51,705 nucleotides of DNA. Source: an uncultured Clostridia bacterium. Lineage in GTDB: Bacteria; Bacillota; Clostridia; Oscillospirales; Ruminococcaceae. Under the pieces are notes generated by a model, which saw only the letters and a program-made list of their open reading frames with translations, did not search any database and was not told the DNA's origin. The position numbers and the translations under genes were made by a program. Of this stretch, positions 32,996-41,890 are shown one piece after another (position 1 is the stretch's first letter; each line of letters opens with the position of its first letter). The DNA lies in the NCBI GenBank assembly GCA_947631265.1, contig CANRKQ010000003.1:1-51705 (forward strand). The letters are read 5' to 3'.

Positions 32996-35900
32996 ATGAG
33001 TTCAAATGTACAGAACACAGACAACAGAAGCGTCGCAAGGAAAATAGCGTCAAAGGTGAAGTACAGGATTATGTCGTTTTATGATCCGGTGGCTGATCTC
33101 AGACCGTTATGGCTTTTTAATGCGGGTAATCTGTTTGCGGGAAACCCGAAATGGCTGTTTATATATATAAATAAATACAGAAAGGATATAAAGGCGGTTT
33201 GGCTTTGCGATGATGACGATACTGTTGAATATATAAAAAAGCTGGGATATGAGGCTCATAATTACAATTCTGAAATGGCTTATGCTTATGAGCCTAAGGC
33301 AAAGGTGTATGTTGTTGAAAACGTAAAGGAGGTTTTTCCCGCGCGTTTGAATAATAACGCAGTTATTTTAAATCTTTTCCACGGCGTTGGTTGCAAGTCT
33401 ATTGAGCGCAAGGTGGATTACGGCTTTTTGTTTGAGAAGATTGCTAAAAAATATATAAAGCACAATTCCAGATATAAGAATAATCAGCTTTTTCTGGTAA
33501 CTTCTCCGCTTATGGAAAAGCACTTCAAGGAGCAGTGCGGTATTGACGACGACAAGGTTATAAGGGCTGGATATCCAAGATGCGAATACCAAAAGTATTT
33601 TGAAAAAATTCAGACATTCAACCATGACATTTTGACGGAAAAGGGTATGCCTGCTGATGCAAAAATAGCAGTTTATGCGCCTACCTACCGCGACTCTTCA
33701 CCTTTTGATTTCTTCGGAAAGGCAATACCTGATATGGCTGCTCTTTTAGAAAAATTAAAAGAGAACAACATTCTTTTGATTTTTAAGATGCACCCTCTTA
33801 TGGAGCGTGATTCTGTATATGTGCAGGTAAAGGAGTATTACAAGGACTGCCCTAATTTTCTGTTTTGGGATAATTCAAAGGATTTTTATGAGATAATGGA
33901 TAAGATTGACCTTGCCATTATAGACTACTCATCTATTTATTATGATTTACTGGCGGCAGGAGTCAGGAATTTTGTGAGATATATTTTTGATTACGGACAG
34001 GAAAATACTATCCGTGATCTTGTATTTGATTTGCTTGAAATGACATCGGGCAAGATATGCAATAATTTCGACGAGCTTTTGAATTCGTTCGGCTACCAGA
34101 ACACAAAGAAAGACGAGGAGGATACCAAGCGTATTGACAGTCTGTTTTGGGAATACGCCGGAAAAGATACCTTTGAAATAATTATTGAAAGGGCATCTAC
34201 TTTTGTTCCCGAAAAAAGAGAACTGCCTGTGCTGTATTCTTTTGATATTTTTGATACCCTTATTTCAAGAAAGGTGTTAAATCCAATCGGAATTTTCTAT
34301 TATGTCAAAGAGAAAATTGAGAAATCAGATGAAAAGTTTCCGCCGTTTTTGGTGAAAAAGTATCCTAAGATAAGGCAGGAGGCTGAAAAAAATGTCCGCG
34401 ACTACTATATAAAGACTCTGTTACTTCGCGATGACGGAAGAAGAGAAATTTACTTCGACGAGATATTTGACAGAATACAGTATGTTTACGGCATTTCTGA
34501 TAAGCAGAAACAGATGCTCAAAGATCTGGAGCTTGAGGCTGAGTATGAGAATTCAATCCCTCTTTATGAGAAAATAGGATTTATAGAGGATCTGCTTGAA
34601 AGAGGAGATACGGCTGTTCTTATAAGCGATATGTATCTTCCGAAGGAGTTTGTAAGAAAGTTGCTTTATAAGGCAAATCCGATCCTTGCAGAGCTGCCTC
34701 TGTTTTTGTCATCGGATTACGGAGTTCAAAAAACAACCAAGCTTTTGTATCTTGAGGTTTATAAAAGCTTTGACGAATACAATTTTTCAGAGTGGCATCA
34801 TTTCGGTGACAGCCAGTTTGCTGACGGGCAGAAACCTAGACAGTTGGGTATCAACGCAAAGGTTCACGGCGTTCCTGAGTTCAATGAATATGAGACAGCT
34901 TTGGTTGAATCTATAGGAACATACGACGCCTTTCTGGTTGCCGCAAAGCTTGCAAGGTTCAGAGATGAAAATACAAACATAAAGGATTATTATGTATATG
35001 CTCATGTATCAATGTATATGGTTCCCTATGTAAGCTATGCGATAAAAGACGCAGTTAAAAACGGAATTAAAACTTTGTATTTTATATCGAGAGACGGTTA
35101 TCACTTAAAGAGAATTGCTGACGCTATTATCAAAGCAAAAGGCATAGATATGAAAACAAAGTATATTTACGGTTCAAGAAGAGCATGGAGAGTTCCGTCA
35201 TTTGTAACCGAGATAGATGAGGAATTTTTTACTGGGTTCGGGAACTTTTCACAGGTTCAGAGCTATGACCATTTGCTTGATGCAACCTGTCTTGATGAAG
35301 AAACCTTTCAAAGGGAATTTCCTGAGCTTGCTTATCTGAAGGACGTTGAGAGGATAGATCAGAACACGCTTAACGATATAAAAATTGTGCTTTCAAATTC
35401 AGACAAGTATAAAAGGTATATTCTTGATTATGCAAAGAAAGGCAGAAAAATCATAAATGAATACTTTAATCAGGAAATTGATTTTAACGAAAAGTTTGCG
35501 TTTGTCGAGTATTGGGGCAGGGGATATACCCAGGACTGTCATGTAAGAATTATGCATACGGCGGCAGGAAAAGAGATAGACGTTCCGTATTATTATATGA
35601 GAAGTATCTATTCATCGGAGGGCGCGAGCATCAAGAAAAACTTTACGACGCATGTTCAGTCTTTGATTTTTGTTGAGGCTATCTTTGCGAATATTCCGTA
35701 TAAGAGCATTGAAGAATATAAGTATGAAGGCTCTAGGGTCGTTCCCGTAATAGAACCGATACAATGCGATGAAGAGTTTCACTATTCGCTGGAGAGGTTT
35801 TTAAAGCAATTCTGCGTAGATTTTTATGACAGCGAGAGCCGGTATGATGACGAGGAAACTCTTGAAAGGGAGCTGTTTGACTTTTCGTTCAATTATTACG

Positions 35901-37330
35901 CTGAGCATCAGGAAGATGACTTAATATTCACCGAATGTTTAGGACCTCTTGTTGACTCTGTTGGAACATACGGAGATAAGAGGGAGTTTGCGCCGCCGCT
36001 TTCAAAGCAGATGCTTGAGGATCTAGAAAACGGCATACCTATAGGAAAGCTGACATACTCATTGCCAATAACCCTTAACCGTTCGACTGACGAGGATATT
36101 GCAGAATATGAGCGTATAATGCAATCCTTCGAGGATGAAAAGGAAGAAAAAAGGCTTGAAAAGAGAAAAGAAAAGCTTGATGTAAAAGAAATAGAATTTA
36201 AAAAGCAGTATGAAAAATACACTTGGGATAGGCGTGTGTATAATAAAAAATACAAAAAGCTGTGCAGCGAGTTCGCCGTTGTGCCCAAGAGCGTCTTGAT
36301 TTTTGACCCGTTTATCAGCGGAACCAAATTAAAGCCTGAGCTTTATTCGGTTTACAAAGAGCTTTCAAAGGTTGACGGTATCAAGATAAATTATTATGTA
36401 AATAAAAAAGTATATTCTGATAGCAATCTTAAGCTTTTTGCAACTAGCGAAATAATAATTATCAGAGAGCAGATAGATATTATAAGTATGCTGGATATAA
36501 GACCTGAAACAAAAATAGTTCATTTATGGCAATGCGCCTTTCCGTCATCAAGCTTTGGATATATGAGAAATCTCAGCAATATGGGACCGTATGAGAGAAA
36601 GCTCTTTAAAGAAAAGGAAAAAATTAAATATTCGCTTGTGACAACTGCGTCAGAGGCTCTTTCGGAGATATTCAGAGCATCTCTCAGAAATACCGATGGG
36701 TTGAATATTGTTCCTACGGGAAGCACTTGTACTGATATTTATTTCGATGAGGAATACAAAGAACAGACAAGACAGGTTTTGTATAATAAATTTCCTCAGG
36801 CAAGGGGAAAAAAGATTATTGCGTATGTTCCGAGCCATAGGTACAGGGCAGAGCCTTATAAAAGACTTGAATTTTTGAATGTTCCGCTAATGTATAAATA
36901 TCTCAGGGACGATTATGTATTAGTATTTCACAGCTCGGTTAAAAATGACAACAAGTATCACATAGCCAAAGAGCATAAGGATTTCGCTTTTGACATTAAG
37001 GGAATTATTGCATTGAGACCTCTGCTCTCGATTGCAGATGTCATTGTGGGCGACTACAGAAGCTGCTTTTTTGAAACTTCTCTGCTGAATGTTCCTATAT
37101 ATGCTACTGCAAGCGATTTAGAGTACCATATGGAAAATAAAGAGCTGAATAAAAATTATGACGAGATAGTGGGCGGACCGATAGTTGCTGACACTATGGA
37201 TCTGATTCAGCGAATTATTGAAATTGATCAGTATGATTTTACAAAACAGCAGCATGTGGTTGAGAAGTATCTTAATAAATGCGATGGAAAGTCTGCAAAA
37301 AGACTGATCGATCTGCTATTTGAGAAGTAA
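32996..37330 (+). CDS. Trimodular wall-polymer enzyme: transferase - HAD - transferase-like
   Basis: 1444 residues. Module 1 (about 1-400) is a polyol-phosphate transferase with NLFHGVG (H129), YAPTYRDS, KMHPLMERD and DYSSIYYDL. Module 2 (about 410-650) is a COG5610-type HAD hydrolase: FDIFDTLISR (D417, D420), LISDMYLP and HFGDSQFADG. The stretch ~650-1040 includes ISRDGYHLKR. A charged coiled coil (about 1035-1095) leads to module 3 (about 1100-1444), transferase-like but with HLWQCAF, Q1179 where the WHG histidine is expected, and FHSSV and GDYRSCFFE for the other motifs. Module 3 is probably inactive or altered. GGAGGAG precedes the ATG. Possible role: making and trimming or modifying one polymer. 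Confidence 0.85.
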   Translation: MSSNVQNTDNRSVARKIASKVKYRIMSFYDPVADLRPLWLFNAGNLFAGNPKWLFIYINKYRKDIKAVWLCDDDDTVEYIKKLGYEAHNYNSEMAYAYEPKAKVYVVENVKEVFPARLNNNAVILNLFHGVGCKSIERKVDYGFLFEKIAKKYIKHNSRYKNNQLFLVTSPLMEKHFKEQCGIDDDKVIRAGYPRCEYQKYFEKIQTFNHDILTEKGMPADAKIAVYAPTYRDSSPFDFFGKAIPDMAALLEKLKENNILLIFKMHPLMERDSVYVQVKEYYKDCPNFLFWDNSKDFYEIMDKIDLAIIDYSSIYYDLLAAGVRNFVRYIFDYGQENTIRDLVFDLLEMTSGKICNNFDELLNSFGYQNTKKDEEDTKRIDSLFWEYAGKDTFEIIIERASTFVPEKRELPVLYSFDIFDTLISRKVLNPIGIFYYVKEKIEKSDEKFPPFLVKKYPKIRQEAEKNVRDYYIKTLLLRDDGRREIYFDEIFDRIQYVYGISDKQKQMLKDLELEAEYENSIPLYEKIGFIEDLLERGDTAVLISDMYLPKEFVRKLLYKANPILAELPLFLSSDYGVQKTTKLLYLEVYKSFDEYNFSEWHHFGDSQFADGQKPRQLGINAKVHGVPEFNEYETALVESIGTYDAFLVAAKLARFRDENTNIKDYYVYAHVSMYMVPYVSYAIKDAVKNGIKTLYFISRDGYHLKRIADAIIKAKGIDMKTKYIYGSRRAWRVPSFVTEIDEEFFTGFGNFSQVQSYDHLLDATCLDEETFQREFPELAYLKDVERIDQNTLNDIKIVLSNSDKYKRYILDYAKKGRKIINEYFNQEIDFNEKFAFVEYWGRGYTQDCHVRIMHTAAGKEIDVPYYYMRSIYSSEGASIKKNFTTHVQSLIFVEAIFANIPYKSIEEYKYEGSRVVPVIEPIQCDEEFHYSLERFLKQFCVDFYDSESRYDDEETLERELFDFSFNYYAEHQEDDLIFTECLGPLVDSVGTYGDKREFAPPLSKQMLEDLENGIPIGKLTYSLPITLNRSTDEDIAEYERIMQSFEDEKEEKRLEKRKEKLDVKEIEFKKQYEKYTWDRRVYNKKYKKLCSEFAVVPKSVLIFDPFISGTKLKPELYSVYKELSKVDGIKINYYVNKKVYSDSNLKLFATSEIIIIREQIDIISMLDIRPETKIVHLWQCAFPSSSFGYMRNLSNMGPYERKLFKEKEKIKYSLVTTASEALSEIFRASLRNTDGLNIVPTGSTCTDIYFDEEYKEQTRQVLYNKFPQARGKKIIAYVPSHRYRAEPYKRLEFLNVPLMYKYLRDDYVLVFHSSVKNDNKYHIAKEHKDFAFDIKGIIALRPLLSIADVIVGDYRSCFFETSLLNVPIYATASDLEYHMENKELNKNYDEIVGGPIVADTMDLIQRIIEIDQYDFTKQQHVVEKYLNKCDGKSAKRLIDLLFEK

Positions 37331-37502
37331 TAAAAAGTTAATATGTTATTAATGATTTAAAGCTTTAATTGTTATAATATATAAAATGCTTTTATTGTCA
37401 TTGCAATGGTATTTTTATTGCTTCTTACATTTTACTTCGTGCCTTTTGTAATGATAACATAGTAAAATATCGGGAAATAATTTATTACATGGAGAATATT
37501 AA

Positions 37503-38294
37503 ATGGGTAATGTGTATATTCAGAAGTTTATAAGCTACAGGCACTTATTAGCCGAGCTTGTAAAAAAGGGAATCAAGCTAAAATACAGAAGATCATATTT
37601 GGGTATATTATGGTCGTTAATTGAGCCGCTGCTGACAATGGCTGTGCTGACGGTAGTATTTACAAAGCTATTAGGAAAAGACGCAAAGGGTTTAAAGATT
37701 CCTTTTGCATTGTATATTCTTATAGGCAGACTGATGTTCACGTATTTTTCAACGGGAACAAAAACGGCAATGCGTTCTATAAGGGCAAACGGATCTATGA
37801 TAAAAAAGGTTTATGTACCAAAATACTTATATCCGCTGTCGTCAACGCTTTATACCTATGTGATTTTTATTATTTCTCTTATAGACCTTTTTGCAGTGGC
37901 TATAATTATGGGAGTTAAACCTTCTTTGTATATGTTTCAGGCGATAATTCCGCTGATTTTGATTTTCTTTTTAACCTTCGGCATAGGAATGATACTTGCT
38001 ACCGTTGATGTTTTTTTCAGAGATGTTGAATATATTTGGGACGTAGTTTCAATGCTTATTATGTATACTAGCGCTATTTTCTATACGACCAGAAGATTTG
38101 AAGGTACATTTATGATAAATATTTTCAAGTTCAATCCGTTATACAGGCTTATTGAATGCTTTAGAGATTCGCTTTCAGGACAGCCTTTGCATCCTTACGG
38201 TATGCTTTACGCGGCACTGAGCTGTATGGCAGTAGTGCTTTTAGGATTCTTTTTATTCTATAAAAAGCAGGATAATTTTATTCTGCACATATAA
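37503..38294 (+). CDS. tagG: ABC-2 type polymer exporter, permease
   Basis: 263 residues with six predicted membrane helices, of the TagG/TarG and O-antigen exporter family (RRSYLGILWSLIEPLLTMAV near 27-46; FRDVEYIWD). Moves lipid-linked wall polymer across the membrane together with the ATPase 68 nt downstream. GGAG lies about 8 nt before the ATG. A -10 TATAAT near 37373 may give the exporter genes their own promoter. Could equally be named tarG. Confidence 0.92.
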   Translation: MGNVYIQKFISYRHLLAELVKKGIKLKYRRSYLGILWSLIEPLLTMAVLTVVFTKLLGKDAKGLKIPFALYILIGRLMFTYFSTGTKTAMRSIRANGSMIKKVYVPKYLYPLSSTLYTYVIFIISLIDLFAVAIIMGVKPSLYMFQAIIPLILIFFLTFGIGMILATVDVFFRDVEYIWDVVSMLIMYTSAIFYTTRRFEGTFMINIFKFNPLYRLIECFRDSLSGQPLHPYGMLYAALSCMAVVLLGFFLFYKKQDNFILHI

Positions 38295-38328
38295 CACAAA
38301 ATATTATACAGCAATTTAAAATTAAAAC

Positions 38329-38365
38329 AGGAGGATGCTCGAAAAAGGGCATAGGGATAATCATG
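38329..38365 (+). promoter_or_regulatory. SD-hairpin-ATG initiation region (locus D)
   Basis: AGGAGG (38329-38334), hairpin ATGCTC (38335-38340) / loop GAAAAA / GGGCAT (38347-38352), then 10 nt to the ATG at 38363. The stem includes one G-U pair. A weak AGGG also lies inside the last 10 nt. Confidence 0.55.
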
Positions 38366-39160
38366 GGTAAAACTGTACTGGACGTTTCTCATGTAGGAAT
38401 GAAGTTCAACTTAAGCAAGGAAAAGGTTGATAATATAAAAGAGTATGTGATAAAGATGCTGAAAAAGGAGCTGCACTATAATGAATTCTGGGCTCTTAAA
38501 GACGTTTCTTTTAAGGTTAAGCAAGGTGACAGATTGGGGATTCTCGGCTTGAACGGAGCCGGAAAATCGACATTGCTTAAGGTAATTTCCGGTGTGTTTA
38601 AACCAACTGAGGGAAACGTAACTATAGACGGGAAAATTGTTCCTCTGCTTGAGCTGGGAGCAGGCTTTGACAGGCAGTACACAGGCGGAGAGAACATATT
38701 CCTTTACGGAACGGTTTTGGGATATTCAAGAGAGTTTCTCAAAGAGAAATATGAAGAAATTGTAGAGTTTTCCGGACTGGGAGATTTTATTGATGTTCCC
38801 ATAAAAAACTACTCTTCGGGAATGAAGGCAAGGCTAGGTTTTTCAATAGCAACTATTGTAGACCCTGAGATACTTATTCTTGACGAGGTGCTGTCTGTAG
38901 GAGACAGACGGTTTAAGAAAAAAAGTCTTAAAAAAATTAAATCCATGATGGCAAGCGATGTAACTGTGCTTTTTGTTTCTCACAATACCGATCAGATAAG
39001 AGAAATATGCAACAAAGCTATTTTGCTTGAGCACGGCAAGCTTATTGCAAAGGGTGAGGTTAACGAGGTTTGCGACTATTACGAAAAGCTCATTGACGAG
39101 GAATACGATATAGACGACTTGCCTAAAAGTTTAAGAAAGAAGATAAAAAGAAAGCAATAA
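38363..39160 (+). CDS. tagH: ABC-2 type polymer exporter, ATPase
   Basis: 265 residues. Walker A GLNGAGKSTLL, signature YSSGMKARL, Walker B ILILDEVLSVGD and switch histidine VSHN are all present. Typical of the TagH/TarH and Wzt group, here without a long C-terminal domain. Energises export of the polymer through the preceding permease. Its initiation region is one of the SD-hairpin-ATG loci. Confidence 0.95.
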   Translation: MGKTVLDVSHVGMKFNLSKEKVDNIKEYVIKMLKKELHYNEFWALKDVSFKVKQGDRLGILGLNGAGKSTLLKVISGVFKPTEGNVTIDGKIVPLLELGAGFDRQYTGGENIFLYGTVLGYSREFLKEKYEEIVEFSGLGDFIDVPIKNYSSGMKARLGFSIATIVDPEILILDEVLSVGDRRFKKKSLKKIKSMMASDVTVLFVSHNTDQIREICNKAILLEHGKLIAKGEVNEVCDYYEKLIDEEYDIDDLPKSLRKKIKRKQ

Positions 39161-39297
39161 AACTGGTTGACTTCTGCGTTATTTGTTGTCCTTTTAGTTC
39201 AATAAAGCAAGTTGAAGAAGGCTTAGTCAATATGCATAATATATAAGTGAGTTAGTGAAAAAGATTATCTTTCTTTAAATGTAAAATTTAATTGCCA

Positions 39298-39340
39298 AGA
39301 GCGTCAGCTGATTTTAATTAAAATCAGTTGGCTCTTTTTA
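39298..39340 (+). terminator. Terminator at the end of the wall-polymer cluster
   Basis: CTGATTTT/AAAATCAG flanked by AGAGC...GGCTCT, followed by TTTTATTTT. The remaining 39161-39555 DNA holds only the next promoter. Confidence 0.75.
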
Positions 39341-39464
39341 TTTTAGCTTTAGACAAACTACCAGATATGCTAGTGAAAATAAAAAGTTTCTAATAAACAA
39401 ACCGCTGGCAGAATATAAGCAACACCATACTAAAGCAGAAATTTTAAAAACTTTTTGTTTTCTC

Positions 39465-39493
39465 TTGCCTTTGTGCAGTAAATAGAGTATAAT
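39465..39493 (+). promoter_or_regulatory. Promoter of the 39556 gene
   Basis: TTGCCT (39465-39470), 17 nt, TATAAT (39488-39493). Confidence 0.6.
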
Positions 39494-39555
39494 AAAAATA
39501 TTAAATAGCACAATTTACCTTGAATATAAAAGTGTAAAGGATAAGGAGAATTATA

Positions 39556-39981
39556 ATGACAGAAATAGAACAGGTAGGCTTACAGAATGTATATACGCCG
39601 TTACCTTTAGAGCTTCATATATTATTCAGCGTATTTGCAACTATAGTATTGATGATTCAGTTTTTCAGAAAAAAAAGAGTATGCTATTTACTTTCTACGT
39701 TGGCGATTGACGCAACGCTGATAACTCATTTTGCATTTGAGAATAAGAGAGTAATACTAGTTCTTGAGATAATCGAATTACTATTGGTAGCAGGATGTAT
39801 AATCGACATTGTAGCAGCATATGTAAAAAGGAAAAAAGAAACGCGTTCAGAAAAAGAGCAGGAGAGTCTATTGGAGGAACAGCAGAAAGATCGTGAGAAG
39901 AGGGAAATAATATCTGACAAAGATATTTTAGACAAAGCATTCGACAGCGAATTAAATGATTTAGACGACAGAGAAAATTAG
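39556..39981 (+). CDS. Small membrane protein with charged coiled-coil tail, unknown
   Basis: 141 residues, not recognised. Three hydrophobic segments (about 17-38, 43-60, 68-88) are followed by a strongly charged helical tail (about 90-141) rich in K, E and D. AAGGAG lies 7 nt upstream. It is 39 nt before the dehydrogenase gene, so it may be first in the proBA operon. No function can be assigned. Confidence 0.72.
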   Translation: MTEIEQVGLQNVYTPLPLELHILFSVFATIVLMIQFFRKKRVCYLLSTLAIDATLITHFAFENKRVILVLEIIELLLVAGCIIDIVAAYVKRKKETRSEKEQESLLEEQQKDREKREIISDKDILDKAFDSELNDLDDREN

Positions 39982-40020
39982 AAATTAAGCGGTTAAAGCT
40001 GTGTAATGGGAGCATAACTG

Positions 40021-40998
40021 ATGAAATTATGTATACTTGATTCGGAAACTGTTTCTAAAAATGATGTATCTCTTGACGGTATAATAAAGCTTGCAGATAC
40101 AACTGTTTACGGTTCAACAAAACCTGAGGAAGTAGCAAAAAGAATAGGCAGCAGCGATGGAGTTATATGTAATAAATGTAAGATAACAAAAGAAGTCTTT
40201 GATGCGTGTCCTAATTTGAAATATGTAGGTCTTTTTGCTACAGGCTACAACAATGTGGATATAGACGCGGCGACCCGGCACGGAGCTGTTGTGTGCAATG
40301 TTCCGTCCTATTCTACCCATTCAGTTGCGCAGCATACTTATGCGCTGATACTTGATTATTTCAACCGTGTGTCGGAGTATTCAAAAACTGTGGAAAACGG
40401 CGACTGGGTAAATTATAAGCTTTTTTCGTATTTTTATCTGCCTATTTATGAAATCAAGGATATGACAATTGGTATTATAGGATTCGGCGATATAGGACGG
40501 CAGGTCGCAAAGCTTAGTTTGGCGTTCGGTATGAGGGTTTTGGTGTATACTAGAACCTTGTCAAAGGTCGATGCTTTTAAAAAGGAGAATAATATCGGCG
40601 GTGATGTCAAATGCTGCGGCTTGGAAGAGCTTTTGGCTGAGTCTGATATTGTTACACTTCATTGTCCGCTGACAGAGGATACAAGCGAGCTTATCAATAA
40701 AGATACGCTTAAGCTTATGAAAAGATCAGCACTGCTTGTAAATACCTCAAGAGGCGGAGTTATAAACGAGCAGGATTTAGCCGACGCACTAAATGAAGGC
40801 GTTATAGCACACGCAAGCGTTGATGTTATAACAGACGAACCTATGAGAGAGGATTGTCCGCTGCGAGGAGCAAAGAATATAACTATCACGCCTCATATAG
40901 CGTGGGCTCCAAAGCAGACAAGGGAACGGCTGCTGAAGATCGTGGCACAGAATCTGAAGGCTTATATAGACGGAGCTCCGATAAACAAGGTGAACTAG
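40021..40998 (+). CDS. D-2-hydroxyacid dehydrogenase (glycerate dehydrogenase-like)
   Basis: 325 residues, NAD(P)-dependent reduction of a 2-keto acid such as hydroxypyruvate. GFGDIGRQ forms the dinucleotide fold. VNTSRGGVINE and ITPHIAWAP supply the catalytic arginine region and histidine. LFATGYNNVDIDAA is typical of the family. GGGAG lies 8 nt upstream of the ATG. It precedes proB by 62 nt. The true substrate is open. Confidence 0.92.
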   Translation: MKLCILDSETVSKNDVSLDGIIKLADTTVYGSTKPEEVAKRIGSSDGVICNKCKITKEVFDACPNLKYVGLFATGYNNVDIDAATRHGAVVCNVPSYSTHSVAQHTYALILDYFNRVSEYSKTVENGDWVNYKLFSYFYLPIYEIKDMTIGIIGFGDIGRQVAKLSLAFGMRVLVYTRTLSKVDAFKKENNIGGDVKCCGLEELLAESDIVTLHCPLTEDTSELINKDTLKLMKRSALLVNTSRGGVINEQDLADALNEGVIAHASVDVITDEPMREDCPLRGAKNITITPHIAWAPKQTRERLLKIVAQNLKAYIDGAPINKVN

Positions 40999-41060
40999 AG
41001 TTTTGCGTAAGAGGTAGCCAAAGTATTATCTGTAAATTACATAGTAGTTAGGAAAGAACA

Positions 41061-41852
41061 ATGAGAAATTTTAAAGATTATAAGAGAATTGTTGTAAAGG
41101 TAGGAACATCTACCCTTGCACATAAAACTGGAAAGCTTAATATCAGACGAGTGGAAAGGCTTGTTAAGATTCTTGCGGATTTATCAAATTCAGGCAGAGA
41201 AATTATTTTGGTTTCAAGCGGCGCTATGGGGCTTGGAATGGGTAAGCTGGGATATGTAAAAAGGCCGACTGATACTCCCTCAAAACAGGCTCTTGCCGCA
41301 GTAGGTCAATGCGAGCTTATGTATATGTATGATAAGATGTTCGGGGAATATAATATTGTGGTCGCACAGCTTTTGCTTACTAAGTATATTTTGCTTGAGG
41401 AAAGAAAATCTAATGTTGAAAACGCAGTAAATAAGCTGTTAGAGCAGGGAGTTATCCCGATAGTCAATGAAAACGACACAGTAGCGATTGATGAGCTAGA
41501 GCTGGAAATGGGTGAGAATGATTCTCTGGCGGCAACGATAGCCGCAGTAGCAAAGGCTGACGCATTGGTCATACTTTCAGATATTGACGGGTTGTTTGAC
41601 GACGACCCAAAGAAAAATGAAGACGCAAGACTTATCTCTGTTGTTAAGGATATTGACAACAATATTAAGTCAATTGCTAAGGGGGCAGGCTCAAAACTTG
41701 GAACAGGCGGAATGATAACTAAAATCAAAGCTGCGGAGATCGCGTCTTCTGCGGGTATTGATACCGTTATTATGAATGGTAAGTACCCTAAGAAATTATA
41801 TGACTTGTTTGAAGGTAAGAATGTAGGAACGCGATTTGTATCGGGAGAGTAA
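41061..41852 (+). CDS. proB: Glutamate 5-kinase
   Basis: First step of proline synthesis: phosphorylates glutamate with ATP. 263 residues of the amino-acid kinase fold (VVKVGTSTLAHKTG start; VSSGAMGLGMGKLG; NENDTVA; GTGGMITKIKAA). The C-terminal PUA domain of the longer E. coli type is absent. AGGAAAG lies upstream. proA follows 38 nt later. Confidence 0.96.
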   Translation: MRNFKDYKRIVVKVGTSTLAHKTGKLNIRRVERLVKILADLSNSGREIILVSSGAMGLGMGKLGYVKRPTDTPSKQALAAVGQCELMYMYDKMFGEYNIVVAQLLLTKYILLEERKSNVENAVNKLLEQGVIPIVNENDTVAIDELELEMGENDSLAATIAAVAKADALVILSDIDGLFDDDPKKNEDARLISVVKDIDNNIKSIAKGAGSKLGTGGMITKIKAAEIASSAGIDTVIMNGKYPKKLYDLFEGKNVGTRFVSGE

Positions 41853-41890
41853 TGAAATAGTAATAATATTAATTGATAGGAGATTTCAAG

